From JBELMB01 sp042088665 (GTDB lineage: Bacteria > Pseudomonadota > Alphaproteobacteria > Rhodobacterales > Rhodobacteraceae), in the NCBI GenBank assembly GCA_042088665.1, contig JBELMB010000055.1:1-28324 (forward strand): DNA of 28,324 nucleotides, given 5' to 3'. The translations under genes and the position numbers were made by a program. Positions 19,974 to 27,462 of this stretch are shown in pieces. How positions within the stretch are numbered: position 1 is the stretch's first letter; the number at the start of each line of letters is the position of its first letter. A model generated the notes under the pieces. The model was given only the letters and a program-made list of their open reading frames with translations, was not told the origin of the DNA and did not search any database.

Positions 19974-20954
19974 TCACGGGTCAGAGAATACCCCGCCGAT
20001 CAGCGCCTGATCAAGGGCCACCATCTGCTCCCACGTGGTACAGCGGCGATACGCGGCAAATGCGCTCCACCCTGTGCCCCAGGACACGGTGAAGGTGCCG
20101 TGATCGTCCTGATCGTCGAAACACAGCAGACCAAAGTGCCAGAAGTGCGCACCCAGCGCTTTGGTGACGCGGCTGACCATGCCAAGGCCGTAATAGACGC
20201 CGCCGCCAAGATCCACATGCGGGGTCAGCCGCGGGTCGGTGCCCGGCCATGTGGCGGCATGAAAGGTGGCGTAGTCGCTGGGCGTCATGGCCAGACCGCC
20301 CCATGGTCCGTAGCCGCCGGTGACAAGGGACAGTCTGGCCGTCAGCCCCAGCGGGGTCAGGACGCGGGTGACGCAGGCCGTGAGATAATCCTGCCCCGTG
20401 ACGGCCTCGACCAGAGCGCCGAGCAGCGCGTAGTTTTCATTGTTGTAGGCATGGGTGCCCCGCGTGCCGTCCTGCGACCAGCGGTTGAGCGCGCGCGTCC
20501 CGACCTCGGCCCAGCGTGGCTGCGGGTCACGGCGCCAATCGGACATCGGACCCTGCGTCTGGTCGGGGGCCAGCCCGCCGGTGTGGGTCAAAAGCTCTGC
20601 AACGGTGGTGGTCCCGGCCCGCGTGAAACGCTTTGGCGTCCGGAGATGGTCAGAGAGCGGAGTCTCGTAGCTCAGCCGCCCTTCGGCCACCAGCCGCGCG
20701 ATGCATTGGGCGGTGATGGCCTTGGAGGTGCTGGCCAGATCCACAGGGGTCTGCGCGGAGAGGCCGCGCTCGAACGTGGCGATCGACGCCCCCTCATGCA
20801 GCAACACAAGGACCGCATCAGGTGCGCCTGCACTTTCCAGCCAGGCGTCCCAACGGGTCTCGACCGCGGCGATCCGTGCGCTGTGCTCCGGCGTCTCGTC
20901 GGCCAAGGCCACGCCCGCAACACAAAGTGCCAGGAGCGCGGCCCGGAGCCGCAT
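19974..20954 (-). CDS. Exported serine hydrolase of the beta-lactamase/PBP (S12) family
   Basis: A 326-residue protein with a short signal peptide (MRLRAALLALCVAGVALA). The three S12 motifs are in order: Ser75-x-x-Lys78 ('LASTSKAI'), Tyr170-Asn-Asn172 ('AYNNENYALLGALVEAVTG') and His273-x-Gly275 ('FWHFG'). It could be a periplasmic peptidase, esterase or D-amino-acid-acting enzyme. The motifs match class C-like and EstB-like proteins but do not tell the substrate, and resistance to beta-lactams should not be assumed. Its ATG overlaps the proS stop (ATGA, 20954), so it is translated from the proS message; the DUF2937-like gene follows. Confidence 0.87.
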   Translation of the reverse strand: MRLRAALLALCVAGVALADETPEHSARIAAVETRWDAWLESAGAPDAVLVLLHEGASIATFERGLSAQTPVDLASTSKAITAQCIARLVAEGRLSYETPLSDHLRTPKRFTRAGTTTVAELLTHTGGLAPDQTQGPMSDWRRDPQPRWAEVGTRALNRWSQDGTRGTHAYNNENYALLGALVEAVTGQDYLTACVTRVLTPLGLTARLSLVTGGYGPWGGLAMTPSDYATFHAATWPGTDPRLTPHVDLGGGVYYGLGMVSRVTKALGAHFWHFGLLCFDDQDDHGTFTVSWGTGWSAFAAYRRCTTWEQMVALDQALIGGVFSDP

Positions 20955-22297
20955 CAGGCGATGCGTCCGTAGATCTGCCCGATGCGCTTGACCGCCTCTT
21001 CGGGGGGCAGTTCTTCGCTCTCACCCGTGCGGCGGGAGGTCAGTTCGACCACGCCATTCTTGAGCCCGCGCGGCCCCACCGTGATGCGCCATGGCAAACC
21101 GATCAGATCCATTGCGGCGAACTTGCCGCCTGCGCGCTCTTTGCGGTCATCATAAAGCGGGTCGAGACCCAGCGCCTGCAACGCGGCATAGAGCGCCTCG
21201 CAGGCGGCATCGGCCTCTGTATCCCCCTGTTTCAGATTGACAATTCCGCAGTCAAAGGGTGTCACGCCTTCAGGCCAGATGATGCCGTTGTCGTCATGGC
21301 TGGCCTCGATGATGGCGCCCAGCAGGCGGCTGACGCCAATCCCGTGCGAGCCCATGTGCACCGGCACCTGCTGGCCGTCGCCGTCCTGAACCGTTGCGCC
21401 CATCTTTTCCGAATACTGCGTGCCAAAGTAAAAGATCTGGCCGACTTCGATGCCGCGGGCTTCGCGGCGGCGGGCTTCGGGGACCATTTCGTTAAACACG
21501 GCCTCCTCGTGGGTGTCGTCGGTGCGGGCGTAGCGGGAGGTGAATTCCTCCAGCACGGACTGGCACTGCGCAACGTTGTCGAAGTCGATCTCGCGGTCGC
21601 CGAAGGTCAGGTCGGAGATCTCCGCATCGTAGAACACGCCGCTTTCGCCGGTCTCTGCAAGGACGAGGAATTCATGGGTGTAATCGCCGCCGATGGGGCC
21701 GCTTTCGGCGCGCATCGGGATCGCCTGAAGACCCATGCGTTCGTAGGTGCGCAGATAGCTGACGAGGTGCCGGTTGTAGGCGTGCAGCGCGTCCTCTTTG
21801 GTCAGATCGAAGTTATAGCCGTCCTTCATGAAGAATTCGCGCCCGCGCATGACGCCGAAACGGGGGCGGATCTCATCGCGGAACTTCCACTGCACCTGAT
21901 AAAGCGTCAGGGGCAAGTCCTTGTAACTGCGCACAAAAGACCGAAACACATCGGTGAACATCTCTTCGGCGGTGGGCGAAAACAGCATGTCGCGGCCGTG
22001 GCGGTCGGTCATGCGCAGCATCTCTTCGCCGTAGCCGTCGTAGCGCCCGCTTTCGCGCCACAGATCGGCCGATTGCAGGGTCGGCATGAGCATGGCGATA
22101 TGGCCCGCCTTTGCCTGTTCCTCGTGCACGATGGTCTCGATCTTTTTCAAGACCTTGAGACCCAGCGGCAACCATGAATAGATCCCCGAGGAGGACTGTT
22201 TGATCATGCCCGCGCGCAGCATGTAGCGGTGGCTGACAATCTGCGCCTCGGCGGGCGTTTCCTTGAGGACGGGCAGGAAATAGCGGCTCAGGCGCAT
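20954..22297 (-). CDS. proS: Prolyl-tRNA synthetase, short type without insertion editing domain
   Basis: A 447-residue class IIa synthetase charging tRNA-Pro. It starts MRLSRYFLPVLKETPAEAQI. Class II core stretches are 'SSSGIYSWLPLGLKVLKKIE', 'LFSPTAEEMFTDVFRSFV', 'QVQWKFRDEIRPRFGVMRGR', 'EFFMKDGYNF' and 'GSHGIGVSRLLGA'. The C-terminal anticodon domain carries 'GLPWRITVGPRGLKNGVVEL'. E. coli ProS (about 570) has an editing insertion that is missing here, as is usual in alphaproteobacteria; mischarged Ala-tRNA-Pro would then be cleared by a free-standing hydrolase elsewhere (established for the family). The ATG at 22297 is chosen over 22324 for its ribosome site (GAGGG) and fit to the family start. 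It heads a three-gene operon. Confidence 0.97.
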   Translation of the reverse strand: MRLSRYFLPVLKETPAEAQIVSHRYMLRAGMIKQSSSGIYSWLPLGLKVLKKIETIVHEEQAKAGHIAMLMPTLQSADLWRESGRYDGYGEEMLRMTDRHGRDMLFSPTAEEMFTDVFRSFVRSYKDLPLTLYQVQWKFRDEIRPRFGVMRGREFFMKDGYNFDLTKEDALHAYNRHLVSYLRTYERMGLQAIPMRAESGPIGGDYTHEFLVLAETGESGVFYDAEISDLTFGDREIDFDNVAQCQSVLEEFTSRYARTDDTHEEAVFNEMVPEARRREARGIEVGQIFYFGTQYSEKMGATVQDGDGQQVPVHMGSHGIGVSRLLGAIIEASHDDNGIIWPEGVTPFDCGIVNLKQGDTEADAACEALYAALQALGLDPLYDDRKERAGGKFAAMDLIGLPWRITVGPRGLKNGVVELTSRRTGESEELPPEEAVKRIGQIYGRIA

Positions 22298-22469
22298 GGG
22301 GGTCCCTCGTGTGGCTGTTTGCACGGGTTTTGAGCGAAGTCCGGGGCCTTGGCAAGCCCGCGCTGTTCATAGTTTGCCACGGTTAACGCCCCGCGCGCCC
22401 ATGGTGAACGCCCCGTACGCAGCCCGCGCACCGCAAAGGCACCACAAAGGCTGGGGGGCCCGCCCCCCC

Positions 22470-22613
22470 GCCCCCACAAGGCGGAAGGGTTTGTTCACCA
22501 ATCTTGCCGCGCCGGAAAGGGGCAATCGGTGCAAAACGCCCGGTCTTTGGTACAGATTGAGGCGCGCGGCGGCGGGAGGGGCAAAACTCTTTCGAAAAAG
22601 GGTTAATTGTTGC
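22470..22613 (+). other. Intergenic element, copy 2 (partner of 2186-2340)
   Basis: Motifs in order: GCCCCCACA (22470), GTTCACC (22493), CGGTGC (22527), TTTGGTACAGATTG (22546-22559) and GTTAATTGTTGC (22602-22613). These match copy 1, with identical 76-base and 19-base spacings for the outer blocks around the 14-mer. The bases flanking the 14-mer differ between copies yet can pair in each: cgcc/ggcg here, ggggc/gcccc in copy 1. It lies about 90 bases upstream of the pentapeptide-repeat gene and could be its promoter or leader. Confidence 0.5.
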
Positions 22614-22634
22614 AGGTTGGCGTCAGAAACTGGA

Positions 22635-22646
22635 GGGGGATCCCCC
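22635..22646 (+). promoter_or_regulatory. Perfect palindrome over the ribosome site of the pentapeptide-repeat gene
   Basis: GGGGGATCCCCC abuts the GTG start at 22647 and includes part of the purine-rich ribosome site (GGAGGGGG from 22632). If folded in RNA as a 4-bp GGGG/CCCC stem it would limit ribosome access. It may be chance in such GC-rich DNA. Confidence 0.45.
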
Positions 22647-24458
22647 GTGGACGAGTCGCAACGCTCACAGTCACTGTCTGAAAATCTGGCCCATGCGCTA
22701 GAGCTTTTGACGCAACCGTTGCCGACCACCTTGATGCTCATGGCGTTGATCGCCGCGCTAGGCGCGTTCGGCTACCGGCAAGCCCGCGACAAAGCGCGGA
22801 CCGCCACGGAACCGGAACCCGAAACCCTGTCGGGCCTGCGCGTTCTGGGCTGGGGCATGGTGCCGGTCTGGCTGTTTATCGTGGGTTTCATACTGTGGGG
22901 CATGGTCACTGTGGTGATCAGCTTTGACCCCGCCAATGAAATGAAGGACCTGCGCTGGCATGTGCTGGCTTTTGTCGGGCTGATCACGGCGCTTGGCGCA
23001 CTGGTCTCTGCGCCGCTGGCGCTGATCCGGGTCTGGACGACGGAACGACAGGTCCGGATCTCTGAACAGGGCCATATGACCGACCGCATCTCAAAGGCGG
23101 TGGAGCAGTTGGGCGCGGAAAAGACCGTCAAACGGGCAGATGGGGAGGAACCCAAACCCAATATCGAGGTACGGCTGGGCGGGCTTTTGTCGCTGGAGCG
23201 GATCGCGCAGGACAGCACCGCCTATGACAAGGGCCGCGACCATGTTCGGGTGATGGAGATCCTCTGCGCCTACGTGCGGGAGAATTCGCCTGCGTCCGAG
23301 GCGGTGAACTTCCCTCTGCCCGATTGGCAACCGCTGGAGGATGGGGCAAGCCCGGAGGCGCGGGCGGAGCATGAGATGTGGAGGAGCGTGCGATTTAGTT
23401 CGGAGCCCTTTGTGAAAAGCAACGCGCGCGAATGGGCGGAGTCCCTTGGCAAACCGCGCGCCGATATTCAGATGGCCCTGAACATTGTCGGACGGCGCAG
23501 TCCCGAACAGCGGCAGGTAGAAGCGCGCTGGGGCGCAAAAGCGTCACCCGAAGCGATTTGGGTCTTTGATCACCGCTGCCCCGAACTGCCGGAATCACCA
23601 GACGACCAGCCCCATGGGGAAGCGGCGCTGAAAGCCTATATCGACGGCCTGTCGGCGTGGAAAACTAAAATCGCGGGATACAATGGTTATCGATTGGATC
23701 TGCGAAACTGCAACTTGCAGGGCGCAGATCTCTCCCACGCGATATTGAGCGGAGCAGACCTCCGCGAAGCGCGGATGGAGGGGGCAAACCTCGGCAGAGC
23801 GCGGATGGAGGACGCAGACCTCCGCGAGGCGCGGATGGAAGGGGCATCCCTCAGCTGGGCGCGGATGCAGGGGGCAAGCCTCCGCCAGGCTCGGATGGAG
23901 GGGGCAAAACTCAGCAACGCGCGGATGGCGGGGGCAGACCTTCGCATGGCGCAGATGGAAGGGGCAGACCTCCGCAATGCGCAGATGGAAGGGGCAAGCC
24001 TCCGACGGGCGCGGATGGAGAGGGCAGACCTCAGAAACGCGCGGTTGGAGGGGGCTGACCTCAGCGAGGCGGGGATGGAGGGGGCAGACCTCTTAGGGGC
24101 GCGGATGGAGGGGGCAGACCTCGCCGAGGCGCGGATGGAGGGGGCAAACCTCGGCTGGGCGAGGATGGAGCGGGCAGACCTCAACTCGGCGCGAATCAAC
24201 ACGTCGATAGGCTTCGGCGTGGTGACCCAAGCTGCGCTGAAGAACATCAATCTGTCACAGGTGGGATTTGATCAGGCCACCCTCGATACGGCTTTTGGCG
24301 ATGCTTCGGTGATCTTGCCCGAGGGGCTGAGCGCCCCGGCCCATTGGCCGGTTTGGGATGTACCCGAGGTTTCCGTCTTTGGATACCCCGAATTCCGCGA
24401 CGAATGGGAGAGATGGAGAGCCGACCCGGAGGACTACAAACCGCCGAAGCCGCCGTGA
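22647..24458 (+). CDS. Membrane-anchored pentapeptide-repeat protein
   Basis: A 603-residue protein. Three hydrophobic helices lie near the N-terminus ('TTLMLMALIAALGAFGY', 'VPVWLFIVGFILWGMVTVVI' and 'VLAFVGLITALGALVSAPLA'). A charged segment (~130-355) follows, with a short helix-rich stretch ('RISKAVEQLGAEKTVKR', 'IEVRLGGLLSLERIA'). Residues 360-514 hold about 31 A(D/N/S)Lxx pentapeptides that alternate with ARMEG, so the centre residue alternates Leu and Met; this should form a four-sided right-handed helix of about 7-8 coils. A ~90-residue tail is unassigned. The GTG at 22647 is chosen because GGAGGG lies just ahead and upstream codons lack protein character. The repeats probably form a cytoplasmic binding surface; partner unknown. 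Confidence 0.87.
   Translation: MDESQRSQSLSENLAHALELLTQPLPTTLMLMALIAALGAFGYRQARDKARTATEPEPETLSGLRVLGWGMVPVWLFIVGFILWGMVTVVISFDPANEMKDLRWHVLAFVGLITALGALVSAPLALIRVWTTERQVRISEQGHMTDRISKAVEQLGAEKTVKRADGEEPKPNIEVRLGGLLSLERIAQDSTAYDKGRDHVRVMEILCAYVRENSPASEAVNFPLPDWQPLEDGASPEARAEHEMWRSVRFSSEPFVKSNAREWAESLGKPRADIQMALNIVGRRSPEQRQVEARWGAKASPEAIWVFDHRCPELPESPDDQPHGEAALKAYIDGLSAWKTKIAGYNGYRLDLRNCNLQGADLSHAILSGADLREARMEGANLGRARMEDADLREARMEGASLSWARMQGASLRQARMEGAKLSNARMAGADLRMAQMEGADLRNAQMEGASLRRARMERADLRNARLEGADLSEAGMEGADLLGARMEGADLAEARMEGANLGWARMERADLNSARINTSIGFGVVTQAALKNINLSQVGFDQATLDTAFGDASVILPEGLSAPAHWPVWDVPEVSVFGYPEFRDEWERWRADPEDYKPPKPP
23724..24188 (+). repeat. 30-bp coding repeat (paired pentapeptides), about 15 units
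   Basis: At the DNA level the 30-base block gcgcggatggagggggcaga, then cctcnnnnag or similar, recurs about 15 times with high identity, including at synonymous sites. This points to recent expansion or gene-conversion-like homogenisation and makes copy number likely to vary between strains. Confidence 0.88.
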
Positions 24459-24645
24459 CGTCTTTGCGCGGGGCTGCGGTCGCGGGTCTGCGGTCCGCTT
24501 TGGGGCTTTGGCGTGATGGCGGGGCGGGTTGCGCGGGCTCATGGCGGGGTCACGGGGCTTCACACCCTGTCACGGGGGCGTGAGGGGGGTGAACCGGGCG
24601 GCGGGCAAAGCCGTATCAGGGATATATCAACAGGAGAGATATCCC

Positions 24646-25149
24646 ATGACATTCAAGAGTTTGCTTGCGGCGGGCTTTGCCCTGACCGCGTCGATGTCGC
24701 ACGCCAATACGATTGTGGACATTGCCGCCGGAGACGAGCGGTTCAGCACCTTGGTGGCGGCGGTTCAGGCGGCCGGGCTGGTGGAGACCTTGCAGGGCGC
24801 GGGTCCGTTCACCGTTTACGCACCGCTGAACGATGCCTTTGCGGCGCTGCCCGCGGGCACGGTCGAGACGCTGTTGCAGCCGGAGAACAAGGCGCAGCTG
24901 ACCGATGTGCTGCTGTATCACGTGGATGACCGCAAGCTGACGTCGACGGATTTTGCGCCGGGGGCGAATTACTACAAGCCGGTGCTGACCTCGGAGCGGC
25001 TGTGCATTGACGCGAGCGATGGTGTCGAGATCGCCGATGGATCCGGGGCTGTGGCCACTGTCGTGGTGGCGGATATCATGGCGGACAACGGTGTGATCCA
25101 TGTGATCGACAAGGTGCTGTTGCCCGGGAAGCGTCCGGCCTGCCATTGA
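24646..25149 (+). CDS. Secreted fasciclin (FAS1) domain protein
   Basis: A 167-residue protein: a signal peptide (MTFKSLLAAGFALTASMSHA, cleavage near Ala20-Asn21), then a single FAS1 domain to the end. Both FAS1 landmark regions are present: H1 'LQGAGPFTVYAPLNDAFAAL' and H2 'VVVADIMADNGVIHVIDKVL', with the central 'LLYHV'. FAS1 domains mediate adhesion or surface interactions, and bacterial single-domain forms are periplasmic or secreted. The ATG at 24646 has AGGAGA eight bases ahead. It is a single-gene unit ending in a hairpin at 25181-25204. Two Cys (one in 'SERLCIDAS' and one penultimate) could form a disulfide. Confidence 0.93.
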   Translation: MTFKSLLAAGFALTASMSHANTIVDIAAGDERFSTLVAAVQAAGLVETLQGAGPFTVYAPLNDAFAALPAGTVETLLQPENKAQLTDVLLYHVDDRKLTSTDFAPGANYYKPVLTSERLCIDASDGVEIADGSGAVATVVVADIMADNGVIHVIDKVLLPGKRPACH

Positions 25150-25180
25150 GCGCGTGACGGCTTTGGCCGCGTGAACCGGG

Positions 25181-25206
25181 ACCGGGCCTTGTGAGGGGCC
25201 CGGTTT
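25181..25206 (+). terminator. Probable terminator of the FAS1 gene
   Basis: An 8-bp perfect stem, accgggcc (25181-25188) with ggcccggt (25197-25204), loop ttgtgagg, then only three T. It starts about 30 bases after the stop codon. The weak T run lowers confidence. Confidence 0.6.
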
Positions 25207-25352
25207 CGGCGTTCTGCGGTGTGCGGGCCGGGCGTCGGGGCGTGGTTCGGTGGCGCGGGAGTGTGCCGCTGTGCGCTGCGCGGGGGGCTGCGACGAGGTT
25301 CCTCTTGCACCCTTGGCCTGCGCGGGCAAAGTAGACGCAAAGGAGAGCGCCC

Positions 25353-26588
25353 ATGGCCCTGCCGGTCAGTGATCAGTTGAAATACTGGGGAATCGCCGCG
25401 GCGGTGTTTTCCGTGGTGCTGTGGTTTCTGGGCGATGTGCTGCTGCCCTTTGTGCTTGGGGGGGCGATTGCCTATTGTCTCGACCCGGTGGCCGACCGGC
25501 TGGAGCGCATGGGGCTGAGCCGGGGCGCCGGTGTGGCGGTCATCACGGTGGTTGCCGTGCTGGTCGTGGTCGTGCTGACGCTGGCGGTCATTCCGCTGTT
25601 CGTGAGCCAGGTGCAGAGATTGCTGGAGATCGCGCCGCAGTTGTCGTCCAACCTGCGGGATTTCCTTGTGGAGCGGTTCCCGGCGATGCTGACCGAGGAA
25701 AGCGTCATGCGGCAGACGTTGGAACGGCTGGGCCAGACGATTCAGGAAAAGGGCGCGGCGGTGGTCGAGGCGGCGTTCTCGTCGGTGGGCTCGCTGCTGT
25801 ATATCCTCGCGCTGTGCCTGATCGTGCCGGTGGTGGCGATCTACATGCTGCTCGACTGGGACCGGATGATCGCGCAGATCGACGGGCTTTTGCCGCTGGA
25901 TCACCGGCCGGTCATTCGCCAGCTTGCGAAAGAGGTCGACAAGGTGCTGGCGGGGTACATCCGGGGCATGGGGTCGGTGATGCTGATCCTCGGGACCTAT
26001 TATGCCGTGCTGCTTTGGGCCGTGGGGCTGGACTTTGGCCTGATGGTGGGCGTGATCGCGGGGTTCCTGACCTTTATTCCCTATGTCGGGGCAATTGTCG
26101 GCGGGGCGCTGGCCATCGGGCTGGCGCTGTTCCAGTTCTGGGGCGACTGGTGGTGGATCGTGCTGGTCTACGGCATCTTCCAGTCGGGCCAGTTCATCGA
26201 AGGCAATATCGTCACGCCGCGACTGGTGGGCAATTCGGTCGGGTTGCACCCGGTCTGGCTGTTGTTGTCGCTTTCGGTCTTCGGCGCGCTTTTCGGCTTT
26301 ATCGGCTTGCTGGTGGCGGTGCCGCTGGCGGCGGCAATCGGCGTGGTGATCCGGTTCGCGGCGCGGCAGTACCTTGGCTCGCGGCTGTACCTCGGGATCA
26401 TCGGGCGCGATGGCCCGATGTCCGCGGACGGGACGGAGACCGAAGCCGGATCCGAAGCCGAGGAGATCGCCGGAACGGAGGATGGCTTTTTCGAGGGCGG
26501 CGCCCCAGAGACGGGATCGGGATCGGGGGCGGGATCGGTGTCAGGATCGGGATCGGGACCTCAGGCCGGATCAGACAGCCGGTCATGA
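25353..26588 (+). CDS. AI-2E family permease (PerM-like)
   Basis: A 411-residue inner-membrane protein with the AI-2E/PerM layout. Two N-terminal helices ('YWGIAAAVFSVVLWFLGDVL' and 'LPFVLGGAIAYCLDPVADRL') precede a third ('VAVITVVAVLVVVVLTLAVI'). A large soluble loop follows (~90-145), then a group of helices with 'IVPVVAIYMLLDWDRM', 'GYIRGMGSVMLILGTYYAVL', 'FLTFIPYVGAIVGG' and 'EGNIVTPRLVG', which are family-conserved. The family includes TqsA and Na+/H+ antiporters; the substrate here is unknown. The C-terminal ~60 residues are acidic, then a Gly/Ser-rich tail encoded by ggatcg-like repeats. The ATG follows AAAGGAGAG. The stop overlaps the hdaA start (ATGA), as in the perM-hdaA-ppk order I recall in other alphaproteobacteria. 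Confidence 0.93.
   Translation: MALPVSDQLKYWGIAAAVFSVVLWFLGDVLLPFVLGGAIAYCLDPVADRLERMGLSRGAGVAVITVVAVLVVVVLTLAVIPLFVSQVQRLLEIAPQLSSNLRDFLVERFPAMLTEESVMRQTLERLGQTIQEKGAAVVEAAFSSVGSLLYILALCLIVPVVAIYMLLDWDRMIAQIDGLLPLDHRPVIRQLAKEVDKVLAGYIRGMGSVMLILGTYYAVLLWAVGLDFGLMVGVIAGFLTFIPYVGAIVGGALAIGLALFQFWGDWWWIVLVYGIFQSGQFIEGNIVTPRLVGNSVGLHPVWLLLSLSVFGALFGFIGLLVAVPLAAAIGVVIRFAARQYLGSRLYLGIIGRDGPMSADGTETEAGSEAEEIAGTEDGFFEGGAPETGSGSGAGSVSGSGSGPQAGSDSRS
26515..26560 (+). repeat. Hexamer-like ggatcg repeats coding a Gly/Ser tail
   Basis: The stretch from 26515 to about 26560 is built of ggatcg-like hexamers (gggatcgggatcggg..., later ggatcgggatcggg), giving the Gly-Ser tail of the permease. Copy changes would keep frame. 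It lies 25-70 bases before the coupled hdaA start, so length could affect coupling only slightly. Confidence 0.75.
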
Positions 26589-27286
26589 CAGCGCCACAGC
26601 AGTTGCCCCTGCCCCTGCCCGCACGACAAGCGCTGGGACGGGATGCCTTTTTCGTCAGCCCGTCGAATGCGCTGGCCGTGGCGCAGATCGACGCATGGCG
26701 CGATTGGACCGGGCGCAAATGCGTGCTCGCCGGGCCGCCGGGCAGCGGCAAGACACATCTGGCGCTGGTCTGGGCGGCGCAGGCAGATGCGCGCATCGTC
26801 GCAGCCGAGGCACTGACCGAGGCCGATGTGCCGGATCTGGCAACTGGCCCGGTCTGCGTCGAGGACGTCACGGCAATCGCCGGGGACAGGGCCCGCGAAG
26901 AGGCGCTGTTTCACTTGCACAACCACGTGCTGAGTGAGGGCCACTGGCTGTTGATCACGGCCACGACAGACCCGGCGCATTGGGGCCTTGAGCTGCCCGA
27001 TCTGGCGAGCCGGATGATGGCCGCAGAGCAGGCGCGCCTGTCGGATCCCGACGACGTGCTGCTGTCGGCGCTGCTGGCCAAGCTGTTCAATGACCGGCAA
27101 TTGACCCCCGGCCCCGAAGTGCTGAGCTATCTGACCCGGCAGATGCCGCGCAGCCATGCCGTGGCGCAGCGCCTTGTGGCGGCCATCGACGGGGCGGCGC
27201 TGGCCAAGGGCGGACCAGTCAGCCGCAACCTCGCGGCGAAAGTGCTGCGAACGCTTGAAGAGGCGGACGAGATGGCGCAAAACTGA
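26585..27286 (+). CDS. hdaA: DnaA-inactivating AAA+ protein Hda (HdaA)
   Basis: A 233-residue DnaA-like AAA+ protein lacking the DnaA DNA-binding domain IV. Near the N-terminus 'QQLPLPL' (residues 5-11) fits the sliding-clamp-binding motif of Hda. The Walker A motif is 'GPPGSGKTHL' (residues 50-59) and the Walker B-like strand is 'GPVCVEDV'. 'LITATTDPAHWGLELPDLAS' and 'SRMMAAEQARLSDPDD' correspond to the sensor and arginine regions of DnaA. With the replicative clamp it stimulates ATP hydrolysis by DnaA, preventing re-initiation (established for Hda/HdaA). It is translationally coupled to the permease by ATGA overlap; ppk lies 176 bases downstream. Confidence 0.93.
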   Translation: MTAPQQLPLPLPARQALGRDAFFVSPSNALAVAQIDAWRDWTGRKCVLAGPPGSGKTHLALVWAAQADARIVAAEALTEADVPDLATGPVCVEDVTAIAGDRAREEALFHLHNHVLSEGHWLLITATTDPAHWGLELPDLASRMMAAEQARLSDPDDVLLSALLAKLFNDRQLTPGPEVLSYLTRQMPRSHAVAQRLVAAIDGAALAKGGPVSRNLAAKVLRTLEEADEMAQN

Positions 27287-27324
27287 AGCATCCCGCGCCG
27301 ATGCGGAACCTGCCCCGCGAACCC

Positions 27325-27363
27325 GGCCCCCAAGGCCATGGCCCCCAAAGGCCACGGCCCCCA
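27325..27363. repeat. 15/16-bp direct repeat between hdaA and ppk
   Basis: ggcccccaaggccat (27325-27339) is followed by ggcccccaaaggccac (27340-27355) and a partial ggccccca. It lies 38 bases after the hdaA stop and is one more of the short post-gene tandem repeats seen across the window. Confidence 0.75.
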
Positions 27364-27462
27364 CGCGCCTAGGTCGGTGGCCTGTCCGGTCGCCGCTCTG
27401 CGCCCCCGCTTCGGGGTCAGGTGTCATCAAAACGTTGCAACTCCGGAGCCATAACGCGCCGC

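Larger units (their letters stand above)
22298..22646. other. Divergent gap between proS and the pentapeptide-repeat gene
   Basis: The gap contains a 13-bp near-direct repeat (ggttaacgccccg 22381-22393, ggtgaacgccccg 22403-22415). It also holds copy 2 of the paired intergenic element (22470-22613) and a palindrome over the ribosome site of the next gene (22635-22646). Promoters for both directions must lie here, but I cannot fix their boxes. Confidence 0.55.

Noticed and set aside
19974..20954. True beta-lactamase
   Set aside because: The SxxK, YxN and HxG motifs fit the wider S12 family; nothing distinguishes a resistance enzyme from a housekeeping peptidase or esterase.
23724..24188. Pentapeptide protein as a Qnr-type quinolone resistance factor
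   Set aside because: Qnr and MfpA are small soluble proteins made only of repeats; this one is a 603-residue membrane protein, so no resistance role can be claimed.
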